Shown: positions 37,234-47,939, numbered from the stretch's first letter. The stretch: DNA of 64,000 nt from Rhizobium croatiense (GCF_019793465.1 NZ_JAILYJ010000004.1:298827-362826); one strand, 5' to 3'. Notes: a model not told the origin generated them from the letters alone. Numbers and translations are program-made.

Positions 37234-38493
37234 TCACTTGGCCGGCTTGTACCAGCTGTCGAGGCCCTTCTGGAGCTTTTCGGCAGCGACCTTCGGCGTA
37301 TCTGTGCCGTTGATCACGTTGGCCGACTCGACCCAGGTCTCGTTTTCAAGGTTCGGCGTGCCGCGCGACAGGATCTGATAGGTCGAGCGCACGGTCGACT
37401 TGAACGGACCGCGCCAGGAAACGAATTCTTGAGCGAGCGGATCGGACATCTTGACCGGGTTGGAGTTCAGGCTGAAGAAGCCCGGCAGCGCATTGGCATA
37501 GATATCGGCGAACTCGGGCGAAGCGACCCAGCTGAGGAATTTCTTGGCTTCCTCGGCATGCTTACTCTTCGAATTCAGGGCAACGCCGATGTCGGGATGG
37601 TCGGAAATGTAGCCTGTGTCGCCGGCCTTCGGAACCGGCGGCGGGAAGGCGCCCATCTTGAACTGAGCCTGCGTGTTGAACAGCGCAATCTCCCAGGAAC
37701 CGGCCGGATAGATCGCGGCGCGGCCGAGCGTGAAGAGGTTCTGGCTGTCCGAATAGGTCTGGGCTTCGAAACCGTCACCGAGATAAGGCTTCCACTTGGC
37801 AAGCTCCTCGAAGGGCTTGACCCATTCCGGATCGGTCAGCTTCTGCTTGCCCGCAATCAGGGCTTGGCGGCCCTCTTCACCCTTCCAGTAGTTCGGGCCG
37901 ATGTTCTGGTAGCCCATGGTCGCGGCTTCCCAGAGATCCTTCGTACCCATGGCGAGCGGGATGTAGGTGCCGTCGGCCTTGATCTTGTCGAGCGCTGCGT
38001 AGAACTCGTCCTGCGTCTTCGGCACGGAGATGCCGAGCTTGTCGAAGGCATCCTTGTTGTAGATGAAGCCATGGATGACCGATGCCATCGGCACGCAGAA
38101 GGTCGACTTGCCGTCGTCGGTGGTCCAGGCGGCCTTGGCGACCGGTGAGAAGTTCTCCATGCCAGGTAGGCTGGTGATGTCGACGAGCTGCTTCTTGTTG
38201 AAGAGTTCGAGCGAGGCGTCGAACGGACGGCAGGTGATGATGTCGCCTGCGGAGCCGGCATCGAGCTTGGCGTTCAGCGAGGCGTTGTATTCGGTCGGCG
38301 CGGTCGGCGAGAAGACGATCTTGATGCCCGGGTTCTTCGCTTCGAAGGCCGGAATGATCTTCTCCTGCCAGATCTGCAGGTCGTCATTGCGCCAGCTTTC
38401 GACTGTCAGCGTGACGTCGGCGGCATGCACGAGACCGGCCGACGTCAGAAGGCTGGAGGCAAGCAGCAAGCTTTTCAGAGCAGTGTTTTTCAT
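37234..38493 (-). CDS. Sugar ABC transporter substrate-binding protein (CUT1, family 1)
   Basis: 419 residues with a signal peptide ending near VHAA. Extracellular-binding family 1 pattern: LTVESWRNDDLQIWQEKIIPAFE, AAIYPAGSWEIALFN. Divergent genes encode an N-acetylglucosamine-kinase-like protein and a GntR/UTRA regulator, so the ligand may be an amino sugar or its oligomer. ATG 38493 follows AGGAGAGGGAA. Confidence 0.92.
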   Translation of the reverse strand: MKNTALKSLLLASSLLTSAGLVHAADVTLTVESWRNDDLQIWQEKIIPAFEAKNPGIKIVFSPTAPTEYNASLNAKLDAGSAGDIITCRPFDASLELFNKKQLVDITSLPGMENFSPVAKAAWTTDDGKSTFCVPMASVIHGFIYNKDAFDKLGISVPKTQDEFYAALDKIKADGTYIPLAMGTKDLWEAATMGYQNIGPNYWKGEEGRQALIAGKQKLTDPEWVKPFEELAKWKPYLGDGFEAQTYSDSQNLFTLGRAAIYPAGSWEIALFNTQAQFKMGAFPPPVPKAGDTGYISDHPDIGVALNSKSKHAEEAKKFLSWVASPEFADIYANALPGFFSLNSNPVKMSDPLAQEFVSWRGPFKSTVRSTYQILSRGTPNLENETWVESANVINGTDTPKVAAEKLQKGLDSWYKPAK

Positions 38494-39019
38494 TTCCCTC
38501 TCCTGGGTTTTGAGCGCCGCAAGGCGCTGTTTTCGATCTGAAACAAGCAGTTGGCATGCTTGAGGAAACACCCAACGCCTCTTGGAGGGCCGCCAGCACC
38601 TGCCGGCCCCGAAAGCTCGACGGACGCAAAGGCGAATCGCTTGCGGCCGGACTGCGCGCTGCCCCATCACCTGCATCGGGCGCGGCAAAATCGATCGGGA
38701 AAAGCCGATGGATGCTGAACTTCGCCACCGGCCTGACGGGCGGCGGTCGTTCTCGATCATCCTCGAAGCGGTTCCGGCTTCTTAGCTGCCGGTTTTCGTT
38801 GGCTTCGATGTGCTGTTCCCTTTTACCGAATTAAGGCCAAAAAAATACCAATTGTCCAGTCGATTTTAACTTTTCGCCCTCAAAAAATTTATTTAAAAAT
38901 TTTTGCCAATAAAATCAATATGATAAAAAGACGAATTTTCTCCATATTTCCCACTTGGTAAATGGTATTTTTTTGGTATTGTATTAAAAAACACGGGGAA
39001 CGGCATATTCGGAGGCGCG
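38494..39019. promoter_or_regulatory. Divergent control region with TGGTATT / AATACCA half-sites
   Basis: This 526-base gap separates the sugar operon from the kinase-regulator pair. The right third (about 38830-38990) is unusually AT-rich. It holds TGGTATT at 38963-38969 and 38974-38980 (11-base spacing, preceded by TTGGTA at 38955-38960) and the inverse AATACCA at 38844-38850. Such half-sites fit a GntR/HutC operator. The rest of the gap, 38494-38830, shows no gene or strong structure. Confidence 0.55.
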
Positions 39020-39904
39020 ATGACGGAGCTTGCAATCGGCATAGACGGCGGCGGAACGAGCTGCCGGGCCGCAGTGGCGGATGGAAACGGCAATATCATC
39101 GGCCGCGGCAAAGCAGGCCCGGCCAATATCCTGTCCGACCTGGAAAACTCTCTTCGCAACATCGTCGAATCCGCCCGGCAGGCGTTGCGCGATGCCGGGC
39201 TTGCCGATGAAACAATCTCGTCGGTTGCCTCGGTCGTCGGTGTCGCCGGCGCCAATGTCACGGATTATGGCCAGCGAATCGAAAAGGCCCTGCCCTTTGC
39301 CGAAGGCCGCGTCGTCACCGATGCGCTGATCGCCCTGCAGGGCGCGCTCGGCGACTCCGACGGCATCGTCGGCGCCTTCGGCACAGGCTCGGTCTATAAT
39401 GCCCGCAGGAATGGCCGGCTGAATGGCATCGGCGGCTGGGGCTTCGTCGTCGGCGACCAGGCGAGCGGCGCCCGGCTCGGCCGCGACCTCATGGAACGAT
39501 CACTGCTCGCCCATGACGGCGTGCGTCCGGCTTCTGCGATCACCGAAGCGCTGATGGCCGAATACGGCAACGATCCGGAGCGCGTCGTCGAATTCGCGCA
39601 TTCGGCAAGACCGATGGATTTTGCCCGCTATGCACCTGTTGTCTTCGACCATGCGGCCAAGGGCGATGCCGTCGCGGTCGGCATCGTCACGGTTGCGGCA
39701 ACGGCGATCGGCGAAAGCCTTGACGCACTGCTCTGGCCCGAATGCCCATCGATCTGCCTGCTCGGCGGCCTTGCCGGAGCCTATGAGCCATGGCTTTCCG
39801 AACGTTACAGATCGCGGCTTGCCAGCCCCAGGGGCGATGTCCTGCAGGGTGCGGTGGAACTCGCCGTCAAGCTTTTGAACGACCGGCAGAGAGGTGCGGC
39901 ATGA
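39020..39904 (+). CDS. BadF/BadG/BcrA/BcrD-type kinase, N-acetylglucosamine-kinase-like
   Basis: 294 residues. The ASKHA ATPase phosphate-1 loop GIDGGGTSCRAAVAD opens the protein; VGVAGAN, GTGSV and the late LLGGLAGAYEPWL segment are also present. Such enzymes phosphorylate N-acetylglucosamine or glucosamine. ATG 39020 follows GGAGGCGCG. Its stop overlaps the GntR start (ATGA). The adjacent UTRA regulator and divergent sugar importer fit amino-sugar use, though no nagA or nagB is in the window. Confidence 0.85.
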   Translation: MTELAIGIDGGGTSCRAAVADGNGNIIGRGKAGPANILSDLENSLRNIVESARQALRDAGLADETISSVASVVGVAGANVTDYGQRIEKALPFAEGRVVTDALIALQGALGDSDGIVGAFGTGSVYNARRNGRLNGIGGWGFVVGDQASGARLGRDLMERSLLAHDGVRPASAITEALMAEYGNDPERVVEFAHSARPMDFARYAPVVFDHAAKGDAVAVGIVTVAATAIGESLDALLWPECPSICLLGGLAGAYEPWLSERYRSRLASPRGDVLQGAVELAVKLLNDRQRGAA

Positions 39905-40665
39905 CCGACGACCTCGCTACCCTCCTTTCCCTGCAGCGCCTGCAGGCCGCCGGCACCGGCCCGCTCTATGTCAAGCTGCGCCGCACGCTCGAAGAGGCCG
40001 TGCGCACCGGCACGCTCGGTCACGGCGATGCGCTGCCGCCGGAACGTGATATCGCCGAATTTGCCGCCGTCAGCCGCGTCACCGTGCGCAAGGCGATCGA
40101 CGAACTCGTCGCCGACGGCCTCTTGGTGCGCCGCCACGGCTCCGGCACCTTCGTCGCCAAACCGGTTTCAAAGGTCGAGCAGCGCCTTTCGCAGCTCACC
40201 TCCTTCACCGAGGACATGGCGCGCCGCGGCATGACTTCCCGCTCCGAATGGCTGCACAAGGGCGTCCACACCCCCTCGCCCGACGAGATGATGATCCTCG
40301 GCCTCGGCACCGACGTGAAAGTTTCGCGCCTCTCCCGCCTGCGCATCGCCGATGATCAGCCGCTGGCAATCGAGAATGCCAGCGTCTCCGGTGAATTCCT
40401 GCCCGATCCGTCCGTCGTCACCAATTCGCTCTACGCCGAACTCGAACGCCTCCAGGTCCGCCCCGTGCGCGCGGTGCAGCGCATTTCCGCAACCAATATG
40501 AAGGAAGCCGACGCCCAGCTTCTCGGCGTCCCCGTCGGCGCCGCCGGCCTGTCGATCGAGCGCATCTCCTATCTCGGCTCCGGCCGCGCCGTGGAATTCA
40601 CCCGCTCGCTCTATCGCGGCGACGCCTATGATTTCGTCGCCGAGCTGACGATCGGGGTGACCTGA
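39901..40665 (+). CDS. GntR-family (HutC/UTRA) transcriptional regulator, NagR/DasR-like
   Basis: 254 residues: GntR winged helix about 20-88 (LPPERDIAEFAAVSRVTVRKAIDELV read in parts) and UTRA ligand domain about 105-250. UTRA regulators of amino-sugar genes respond to GlcNAc-6-P or GlcN-6-P. Translationally coupled to the kinase gene and a short distance from TGGTATT sites, it most likely controls both the kinase pair and the divergent ABC operon. Confidence 0.88.
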   Translation: MTDDLATLLSLQRLQAAGTGPLYVKLRRTLEEAVRTGTLGHGDALPPERDIAEFAAVSRVTVRKAIDELVADGLLVRRHGSGTFVAKPVSKVEQRLSQLTSFTEDMARRGMTSRSEWLHKGVHTPSPDEMMILGLGTDVKVSRLSRLRIADDQPLAIENASVSGEFLPDPSVVTNSLYAELERLQVRPVRAVQRISATNMKEADAQLLGVPVGAAGLSIERISYLGSGRAVEFTRSLYRGDAYDFVAELTIGVT

Positions 40666-40754
40666 CGGAGCCGGGAAGTGAACCACTTCTCAGCTTACCA
40701 TTCATTCAATCGATCTCTGAATACGGCGCCTCCAGCGACTGCCAAGACTCGGCA

Positions 40755-43700
40755 TTATGCCGCGTCCTCGATCTCCTCGTCCGCCTTACGCGGCACGTAG
40801 TTCAGCACCGGCCCGAGCCAGCGCTCGACCTCGGAAACCTCCATTCCCTTGCGCTTGGCATAGTCTTCCACCTGATCGCGCTCCACCTTGGCGACGCCAA
40901 AATAATAGGAGTCGGGGTGGCCGATATAGAGGCCAGACACGGACGAGCCGGGCCACATCGCGTAGCTTTCCGTCAGCTTCACGCCCGCGGCATGTTCCGC
41001 ATCGAGCAACTTGAAGAGCGTCTTTTTCTCGGTGTGGTCGGGCTGAGCCGGATAGCCTGGCGCCGGACGGATGCCGGCATAGGCTTCGCCGATGAGGTCC
41101 TCATTGCTGAGGTGCTCATCCCTGGCATAGCCCCAATATTCGCGCCGCACCTGCTCGTGCATGCGCTCGGCAAAGGCTTCGGCAAAGCGGTCGGCCAGCG
41201 CCTTGACCAAGATTGAGGAATAATCGTCGTTCGCCCGTTCGAAGCGTTCGGCGATGGCGATCTCCTCGATGCCGGCCGTCACGACGAAACCGCCGACATA
41301 ATCCTGCACACCGCTTGTGACAGGTGCGACGAAATCGGAGAGGGCCACATTCGCCCGTCCGTCCCGCTTCGAAAGCTGCTGACGTAGCGTGTAGAAGGTA
41401 GCCAGCTCCTGGCTGCGGCTCTCGTCAGTGAAGAGGCGGATATCGTCGCCGACAGCGCCGGCCGGCCAGAAGCCGATGACGGCGCGCGGCCGGAACCACT
41501 TCTCGTCGATGATCTTCTTCAGCATCGCCTGCGCATCGGCCCAGAGCGCCCGCGCCGCCTCGCCCTGCTTCTCGTCCTCGAGGATGGCCGGGAAACGGCC
41601 GCGCAACTCCCAGGTCTGGAAGAACGGCGTCCAGTCGATGTACTTCGCAAGGTCGGCCAGATCGTAATCCTCGAACACCCGCGTGCCGAAAAACTGCGGC
41701 TTCGTCGGCTGGTAAGCCGACCAGTCGATCTTATGGGCATTCTCACGCGCCCGCGGCAATGGCAGCCGCACCTTCTCGGCTTCGCTGCGCGCATGGGCGG
41801 CCGCCACCTTGGCATATTCGGCTCTTGTATCGTCGACATAGCCCTGGCGCGTCTCCGGCGACAGCAGCGCCGAGACGACGCCGACCGCGCGGCTTGCATC
41901 GGTGACGTAGATCGCCTGGCCCTTGTTGTAGCCGGGATGGATTTTCACCGCCGTATGCACGCGGCTGGTGGTCGCGCCGCCGATCAGCAGCGGGATCTCG
42001 AAACCCTGACGCTCCATTTCGGCCGCCACATGCACCATCTCGTCGAGCGACGGCGTGATCAGGCCGGAAAGGCCGATGATATCGACCTTCTCGGCGATTG
42101 CCGTTTCGAGGATCTTCGTCGCCGGCACCATGACGCCGAGGTCGACGATCTCGTAATTGTTGCAGGCCAGGACGACGCCGACAATGTTCTTGCCGATATC
42201 GTGCACGTCGCCCTTGACCGTCGCCATCAGGATCTTGCCGGCCGAACGACGTTCTTCGCCGCCGTTGAGGCGCTTTTCCTCTTCCATATAGGGCAGCAGC
42301 ACGGCGACCGCCTGTTTCATCACGCGCGCCGACTTGACCACCTGCGGCAGGAACATCTTGCCCGAACCGAACAGATCGCCGACGACGTTCATGCCGGCCA
42401 TCAGCGGCCCTTCAATGACGTGCAGCGGCCGGGCGGCCTGCTGACGCGCCTCCTCGGTATCGGCTTCGATATATTCGGTGATGCCGTTGACCAGCGCATG
42501 TTCGAGGCGCTTCTCGACACTCCATTCGCGCCAGGAGAGGTCCTGGACGCGGCCTTCCCTTGCACCGGCGCCACGGAAGCGCTCGGCCACTTCGAGCAGC
42601 CGCTCGGTGCCGTCGGGCCGGCGGTTCAGCACCACGTCCTCGCAGGCCTCGCGGAGTTCAGGATCGATGTTGTCGTAGACCGCCAGCTGGCCGGCATTGA
42701 CGATGCCCATGTCCATGCCCGCCTGGATGGCGTGGTAGAGGAACACGGCGTGCATCGCCTCGCGCACCGGCTCATTGCCGCGGAACGAGAAGGACAGGTT
42801 CGAGACGCCGCCGGAGATATGGACGAGCGGCATGCGCTCGCGGATCGTCCGCGTCGCCTCGATGAAGTCGACGCCGTAATTATTGTGCTCTTCGATGCCG
42901 GTCGCCACCGCGAAGATGTTCGGGTCGAAGATGATATCCTCGGGCGGGAAGCCGATCTTTTCGGTCAAAAGCTTATAGGCGCGTGTGCAGATTTCCACCT
43001 TGCGCTCATAGCTGTCAGCCTGCCCCGTCTCGTCGAAGGCCATGACGACGACGGCAGCGCCGTAATTGTGCAACAGCCGCGCCTGGGCGAGGAAATTCTC
43101 CTCGCCTTCCTTCAGCGAGATCGAGTTGACGATCGGCTTGCCCTGCACCCGCTTCAGGCCGGATTCGATGATCGAGAATTTCGAGCTGTCGATCATCACG
43201 GGCACGCGGGCGATATCGGGCTCGGCGGCGATCAGGTTCAAGAACTCGACCATCGCCTTTTCGGAATCGATCAGGCCCTCGTCCATGTTGATGTCGATCA
43301 CCTGGGCGCCGTTCTCGACCTGATCGCGGGCGACATCGAGCGCTGCCGTGTAATCGGCATTGGTGATCAGCTTGCGGAACTTCGCCGAGCCGGTGACGTT
43401 GGTGCGCTCGCCGACATTGACGAAGGGGATGTCCTTGGTCAGCTCGAAAGGTTCGAGGCCCGACAGCGACATGAAGGGGCGATGCTCGGGAATCGGCCGC
43501 GGTTTATACTTGGCGACGGTCTCGGCGATCGCCTTGATATGTTCAGGCGTCGAGCCGCAGCAGCCGCCGACGATGTTGACCAGGCCTTCGCGCGCGAAGC
43601 TGTCGATCTGGGCCGCCATCAGCTCCGGCGTTTCGTCATACTGGCCGAATTCGTTCGGCAGGCCGGCGTTCGGATAGGCGCAGATGAAGGTGTCGGCGAC

Positions 43701-44528
43701 GCCCGAAAGTTCCTGCAGATGCGGACGCATCGCATTGGCGCCGAGCGCGCAGTTGAGCCCGATCGTGAAGGGATTGGCGTGGCGCACCGAGTTCCAGAAG
43801 GCCGACGGCGTCTGGCCGGAGAGCGTGCGGCCGGAAAGGTCAGTGATCGTGCCGGAGATCATCACCGGCAGGCGCACGCCCTTGGCCTCGAAGCGCTCCT
43901 CGCAGGCGAAGATCGCCGCCTTGGCGTTCAGCGTGTCGAAGATCGTCTCGATCAGAATGATATCGGCGCCGCCGTCGATCAGCCCGTCGATCTGCTCGCC
44001 ATAGGCGGAGCGCAGATCGTCGAAGGTGACGGCGCGGAAACCCGGATTGTTGACGTCGGGCGAGATCGAGGCGGTGCGGTTGGTCGGGCCGATGGCGCCG
44101 GCGACGAAGCGGCGGCGGCCATCCTCACGCTCGGCGCGCAGAGCCGCGCGGCGGACGATCTCGGCGCCCTCCTTGTTGAGGTCGTAGACGGCGCCTTCCA
44201 TCGCGTAATCGGCCTGCGCGATGCGGGTCGAGGAGAAGGTGTTGGTCTCGAGAATATCGGCGCCGGCCTTGGCATAGCGGTAGTGGATCTCTTCGATCGC
44301 ATCCGGCTGGGTCAGGATCAGAAGGTCGTTATTGCCTTTCTGATGGCAGGCGCAGCCGATGAAGCGGGTGCCGCGGAACTGGTCTTCGTCATAGCCGAGC
44401 CCCTGGATCTGCGTGCCCATGGCGCCGTCGAGGACGAGGATGCGTTCGCTCGCGGCTTTGCGCAGCGCTGCGAAAACTTCATTGCCGTCACGCTTGCCCG
44501 TTTCCGGACCAAAGAGGTTGTCAAACAC
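40755..44528 (-). CDS. metH: Cobalamin-dependent methionine synthase MetH
   Basis: 1257 residues, full length for MetH. In order: homocysteine/zinc domain (about 20-340; GLNCALGA and [10 protein letters not shown] supply zinc Cys), pterin-binding domain (about 370-630; [11 protein letters not shown]), cobalamin cap and B12 domain ([12 protein letters not shown], His ligand), and SAM-reactivation domain at the end ([12 protein letters not shown]). Transfers methyl from 5-methyl-THF to homocysteine. GTG 44528 follows AAGGAG by six bases. Promoter contains the SahR-type palindrome at 44569. Confidence 0.96.
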   Translation of the reverse strand: MFDNLFGPETGKRDGNEVFAALRKAASERILVLDGAMGTQIQGLGYDEDQFRGTRFIGCACHQKGNNDLLILTQPDAIEEIHYRYAKAGADILETNTFSSTRIAQADYAMEGAVYDLNKEGAEIVRRAALRAEREDGRRRFVAGAIGPTNRTASISPDVNNPGFRAVTFDDLRSAYGEQIDGLIDGGADIILIETIFDTLNAKAAIFACEERFEAKGVRLPVMISGTITDLSGRTLSGQTPSAFWNSVRHANPFTIGLNCALGANAMRPHLQELSGVADTFICAYPNAGLPNEFGQYDETPELMAAQIDSFAREGLVNIVGGCCGSTPEHIKAIAETVAKYKPRPIPEHRPFMSLSGLEPFELTKDIPFVNVGERTNVTGSAKFRKLITNADYTAALDVARDQVENGAQVIDINMDEGLIDSEKAMVEFLNLIAAEPDIARVPVMIDSSKFSIIESGLKRVQGKPIVNSISLKEGEENFLAQARLLHNYGAAVVVMAFDETGQADSYERKVEICTRAYKLLTEKIGFPPEDIIFDPNIFAVATGIEEHNNYGVDFIEATRTIRERMPLVHISGGVSNLSFSFRGNEPVREAMHAVFLYHAIQAGMDMGIVNAGQLAVYDNIDPELREACEDVVLNRRPDGTERLLEVAERFRGAGAREGRVQDLSWREWSVEKRLEHALVNGITEYIEADTEEARQQAARPLHVIEGPLMAGMNVVGDLFGSGKMFLPQVVKSARVMKQAVAVLLPYMEEEKRLNGGEERRSAGKILMATVKGDVHDIGKNIVGVVLACNNYEIVDLGVMVPATKILETAIAEKVDIIGLSGLITPSLDEMVHVAAEMERQGFEIPLLIGGATTSRVHTAVKIHPGYNKGQAIYVTDASRAVGVVSALLSPETRQGYVDDTRAEYAKVAAAHARSEAEKVRLPLPRARENAHKIDWSAYQPTKPQFFGTRVFEDYDLADLAKYIDWTPFFQTWELRGRFPAILEDEKQGEAARALWADAQAMLKKIIDEKWFRPRAVIGFWPAGAVGDDIRLFTDESRSQELATFYTLRQQLSKRDGRANVALSDFVAPVTSGVQDYVGGFVVTAGIEEIAIAERFERANDDYSSILVKALADRFAEAFAERMHEQVRREYWGYARDEHLSNEDLIGEAYAGIRPAPGYPAQPDHTEKKTLFKLLDAEHAAGVKLTESYAMWPGSSVSGLYIGHPDSYYFGVAKVERDQVEDYAKRKGMEVSEVERWLGPVLNYVPRKADEEIEDAA

Positions 44529-44568
44529 GGGAGGCTCCTTGACGTCGTAAGACCAGACAGTCCAAATC

Positions 44569-44588
44569 ACATAAAGATATCTTTATGT
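44569..44588. promoter_or_regulatory. SahR-type operator in the metH promoter
   Basis: A perfect 20-base palindrome, ACATAAAGATATCTTTATGT. On the minus strand it follows and overlaps a consensus -35 TTGACA (44591-44586), and the 17-base spacer to GATTTG lies inside the palindrome, so binding would exclude RNA polymerase. It shares its 16-base core with the site before sahR-metF. Confidence 0.8.
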
Positions 44589-44696
44589 CAATATATGCCT
44601 GTCGATTTCGTGCTTTGCAAGCCTCGCCAGATGACAGGCTTGAACGGCCTCTATATAGGCAATTGATACGCATTGCCCACAAATCGGAGGAGTATC

Positions 44697-45956
44697 ATGG
44701 CACCCGCAACCGGCAACGCTGCGCTTGGAAACTGGACGAGCCGCGCCTATCATCGCGCCTGGCTGCTTGACCAGGCAAACGGCCTCTTCGATTTCTTCCA
44801 GCACAATTCGGTCAATCCCAGGGGCGGCTTCTACGACCTCGACGATACCGGCAAGCCGCTCGACGCCGAGGGGCAGATCCGCAGCATCCATATTGCGGCG
44901 CGCGCCGTGCATTGTTTTGCCATCGGCGCCCTGCTCGGCCGTCCGGGTGCTGCCGACCTCGTCGACCACGGCATGGACTATCTCTGGAACCATCACCGCG
45001 ACCTAGAGAATGGCGGCTATTTCTGGTCGCTCGACAATAATGGTCCGGTCGACAGCAACAAGCAGGGCTACGGCCACGCCTTCGTGCTGCTCGCCGCCTC
45101 CTCCGCCAAGACGATCGGCCATCCGCTCGCCGACGGCATGCTTGCCGACATCACCGAGATCCTCAACACCAAGTTCTGGGAACCCCGCCACGGCGCGATC
45201 GCCGAGGAATTCACCGCCGACTGGCAGCCGCTCGACGGCGGCGCCTATCGCGGCCAGAACTCCAACATGCACCTGACAGAAGCGCTGATGGCCGCCTTCG
45301 AAGCGACCGGGGACAAGCAATACCTCACCAAGGCCGAAAGCATCGCCGATCTCGTCATCCGCCGCGCGGCCGGCTCGGTCGACTGGCGCGTCGCCGAACA
45401 TTTCGACGCCGAATGGAAGCTCGACAAGCAATATTATCATCCGAACGAAATGTTCCGCCCGGCCGGTACGACGCCCGGCCACTGGCTGGAATGGGCCCGC
45501 CTCATCCTGCAGCTCTGGGTGCTCGGCGGCAAACGCATCGAATGGATGCCGGATGCGGCCAAGGCGCTCTTCGAGCAGTCGATGGCACTCGGCTGGGACA
45601 GCGACAAGGGCGGCTTCTTCTATACGCTCGATTGGAACGACACGCCCGCCAAGCGCAACAAGCTATGGTGGCCGGCCTGCGAGGGTGCCGCCGCCGCCCA
45701 TTTCCTCAACGAGCATCTGCCGAGCGACTACCACGAGGAATGCTACCGCAAGATCTGGAACGTGATCGAGCGCGCCTTCATCGACCACAAGAACGGCGGC
45801 TGGCACGAGGAACTGACGGAGGATCTCGTTCCCTCGCATTCGCTCTTCCCCGGCAAGGGCGACATCTATCACGCCCTGCAGGCCTGCCTCATTCCGCTCT
45901 TCCCGGCAACCGGCAGCCTGACGAAGGGTATCGCCGAGGCCGGCGGCAGACTCTGA
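44697..45956 (+). CDS. AGE-family epimerase/isomerase (N-acylglucosamine 2-epimerase / mannose isomerase type)
   Basis: 419 residues, the length of the (alpha/alpha)6-barrel AGE family. Conserved segments: RSIHIAARAVHCFAIG, GYGHAFVLLAASS, QNSNMHLTEALMAAFEATG and GHWLEWARLIL, which hold the catalytic His residues. It interconverts aldose and ketose or C2 epimers (mannose-fructose or similar). CGGAGGAG precedes ATG 44697. It is divergent from metH with no functional link seen. Confidence 0.88.
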   Translation: MAPATGNAALGNWTSRAYHRAWLLDQANGLFDFFQHNSVNPRGGFYDLDDTGKPLDAEGQIRSIHIAARAVHCFAIGALLGRPGAADLVDHGMDYLWNHHRDLENGGYFWSLDNNGPVDSNKQGYGHAFVLLAASSAKTIGHPLADGMLADITEILNTKFWEPRHGAIAEEFTADWQPLDGGAYRGQNSNMHLTEALMAAFEATGDKQYLTKAESIADLVIRRAAGSVDWRVAEHFDAEWKLDKQYYHPNEMFRPAGTTPGHWLEWARLILQLWVLGGKRIEWMPDAAKALFEQSMALGWDSDKGGFFYTLDWNDTPAKRNKLWWPACEGAAAAHFLNEHLPSDYHEECYRKIWNVIERAFIDHKNGGWHEELTEDLVPSHSLFPGKGDIYHALQACLIPLFPATGSLTKGIAEAGGRL

Positions 45957-45995
45957 GGTTCACGTCCGACACCCGTCGGCGCAGCCAACGCCCGC

Positions 45996-46490
45996 TCAGA
46001 GCGGGGCAAGCCGCAGCGTATCCAGATCCTTCGCCAGCATCAGCGCCAGGGCCTCGACCACGAGATTATGGTCGTCGCGCTGCGGCAGGCCGGAGACGGT
46101 GACGGCGCCGATGCAGCCGGTGCCCTTGACGTTGATCGGAAAACTGCCGCCATGCGGCGCATAATCGTCGCCGGAAAGGCCGTTGTCCTCGACGGTCTTG
46201 CCGTCTTTTCTCAGCTTCAGACCGGAGGCATAGCTGCTGCGGAAATAGCGCAGCACCATGTTGCGCTTGCGGCGAACCCAGTTGACGTTGTCGGGCGTCA
46301 CGCCGGGCAGCGCCGCATAGAAGACCGGCATCGAATGCAGGGTCACGTCGATCGCAACCCCGAGGCCGCGCTCGGTGGCGAGTTCTTGCAGGAGTTTGCC
46401 GAGCTGCCATGCCGTCGTCAGGTCGAAGGCGTCGAAACTCAGCGCTTTTTCCTGCTCCGCGATCCGGTTGAGATCGTCGTCGAGTGTCAT
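45996..46490 (-). CDS. UPF0303 / HbpS-GlcG-like protein
   Basis: 164 residues with the haem-degrading (PF03928) fold pattern: ALSFDAFDLTTAWQLGK and GCIGAVTVSGLPQRDDHNLV. Function of the family is poorly known; some members bind haem or cobalamin. ATG 46490 follows GAGGAGCGCC by nine bases. It lies 89 bases behind the flavin reductase gene on the same strand and may close that operon. Upstream in-frame sequence overlaps two other genes and is not coding. Confidence 0.8.
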   Translation of the reverse strand: MTLDDDLNRIAEQEKALSFDAFDLTTAWQLGKLLQELATERGLGVAIDVTLHSMPVFYAALPGVTPDNVNWVRRKRNMVLRYFRSSYASGLKLRKDGKTVEDNGLSGDDYAPHGGSFPINVKGTGCIGAVTVSGLPQRDDHNLVVEALALMLAKDLDTLRLAPL

Positions 46491-46579
46491 GATAAGGCGC
46501 TCCTCTGCCGCAATGATCCGTTGCAGACCATTCTCGCCGCAGGCGGAAAAGTAAAGCAAAACTTGGACCTGCCCTGATG

Positions 46580-47191
46580 TCAGAACTTCGGCGTCAGCAT
46601 CTCGAAACGGTCGCGTGTTGTGGTGCAAGTATCGCCGCCGAGGCGCGCAATGGCATCGATCGCGGCCGGATCGACATGCAGCCGTTCCGGATCGACGACG
46701 CCGTCGCGGTAATGTGCATAGACGATCTCGCCCATGATGATCTGCCGCGAGCGGCCAAGCTCGAGCGTCACATGCCGCCGGCACTCGAAGGCGGCCGGCG
46801 CCTCGGCGATATAGGGTGACGCCACCTTCTCGCCCGGCAGCGCCGTCAAGTCCGCTTCCTTCAGTTCGTCGACGCCGCGCGGATATTTGGCGCCGCAGAC
46901 ATGCATCGCCTCGGCAATGGCAAAGGAGACGATATTGACCGTAAAAACCTCGGTCATGCGGATATTGTGGCCGGTGTCCTTGAACGACATGTCGGCATTG
47001 TTCTCGACGCCGATCGCCAGGATCGGCGGATCGGCCGACAGGCAGTTGAAGAAGCTGAAGGGCGCGGCGTTGATCCGCCCGTGCTCGTCGACCGTCGTCA
47101 CCAGCGCGATCGGCCGCGGAATGATCGTGCCGATCATCAGCTTGTAACGCTCGCGCTCGGAAAGCTCTTTGAAGTCGAAGGAAACGGCCAT
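46580..47191 (-). CDS. Flavin reductase-like FMN-binding protein
   Basis: 203 residues. The split-barrel FMN domain begins at GTIIPRPIALVTTVDEHGRINAAPFSFFNCLSADPP (read in parts) and keeps the DTGHNIR segment. Such proteins reduce FMN or act as redox partners of monooxygenases. It starts 3 bases after the racemase stop; both belong to the PotABCD-like operon, suggesting an oxidative step on the imported compound. Confidence 0.85.
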   Translation of the reverse strand: MAVSFDFKELSERERYKLMIGTIIPRPIALVTTVDEHGRINAAPFSFFNCLSADPPILAIGVENNADMSFKDTGHNIRMTEVFTVNIVSFAIAEAMHVCGAKYPRGVDELKEADLTALPGEKVASPYIAEAPAAFECRRHVTLELGRSRQIIMGEIVYAHYRDGVVDPERLHVDPAAIDAIARLGGDTCTTTRDRFEMLTPKF

Positions 47192-47194
47192 GGC

Positions 47195-47938
47195 TCAGCC
47201 GAGCTTTCCGGCCGGCGAGAAGGCGCTCATCGCACCCATGAAAGGTTTCGGCAACGGCGAGGCGTAGGAGCCGCGCTTGCTGGTGGAAAGCCCGAGCGAG
47301 ACCAGCGCCTCGGCCTGCTTGACGGCGGCCGAGACACCGTCGACGACGGGCACGCCGTAGATTTCCTGCAATTCCCTTGCGAGATCCGTCATGCCGGCGC
47401 AGCCGAGCACGATCGCCTCGGCGCCGTCCTCGGCCAGCGCCCGCTCGATCTCGGCCCTGAGCTTGCCGATCGCGCCCGAGGCCGCGTTCTCCAACTCCAG
47501 CACCGGAATGTCGGAAGCCCGCACCTTGGCGCGCGCACCCATGCCGTAACGGCGCACCAGATTGTCGATCAGCACCCGCGAGCGCTCCAGCGTCGTCACG
47601 ACGGTAAAACGCTGCGCCAGGAAACCGGCCGTTGCGACGGCGGATTCGCAAAGCCCGAGGATCGGCACATCGGCGAAGCTCCGTGCCGCGTCGAGCCCGG
47701 TATCGTCGAAGCAGGCGATGACGGCCGCGTCATAGCCGGCCGCCTGCCGTTCCTTCAGTTCGGCAAGCAGTCCGGGGATCGCCAGCGCCCCGTCATAATG
47801 GCCCTCGATGGAAACCGGCCCCATGCGCGCGGTGGAGGCGATGATTTCCGTGCCGGATGCGGCAACCGCGCGCGCCGCGGTCGCCGCCTTCTCGGTCATG
47901 GAGGCGGTGGTGTTCGGATTGACGATGAGAATGCGCAT
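47195..47938 (-). CDS. Hydantoin / Asp-Glu racemase family protein
   Basis: 247 residues. Two catalytic cysteines are placed as in HyuE-type racemases: Cys76 (IACFDDTGL) and Cys180 (VLGCAGM). N-terminal ILIVNPNTTASMTEKA is characteristic. The family contains hydantoin racemase and allantoin racemase (HpxA), so the substrate may be a ureide. It begins one base after the permease stop, inside the ABC operon. Confidence 0.9.
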   Translation of the reverse strand: MRILIVNPNTTASMTEKAATAARAVAASGTEIIASTARMGPVSIEGHYDGALAIPGLLAELKERQAAGYDAAVIACFDDTGLDAARSFADVPILGLCESAVATAGFLAQRFTVVTTLERSRVLIDNLVRRYGMGARAKVRASDIPVLELENAASGAIGKLRAEIERALAEDGAEAIVLGCAGMTDLARELQEIYGVPVVDGVSAAVKQAEALVSLGLSTSKRGSYASPLPKPFMGAMSAFSPAGKLG

Positions 47939-47939
47939 G

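Noticed and set aside
41733..44666. A 977-codon open frame on the plus strand
   Set aside because: Antisense shadow of metH, which is full length with all domains intact.
46491..47651. Upstream extension of the UPF0303 frame
   Set aside because: It overlaps the flavin reductase and racemase genes, both with family motifs. The UPF0303 start at 46490 has a good ribosome site.
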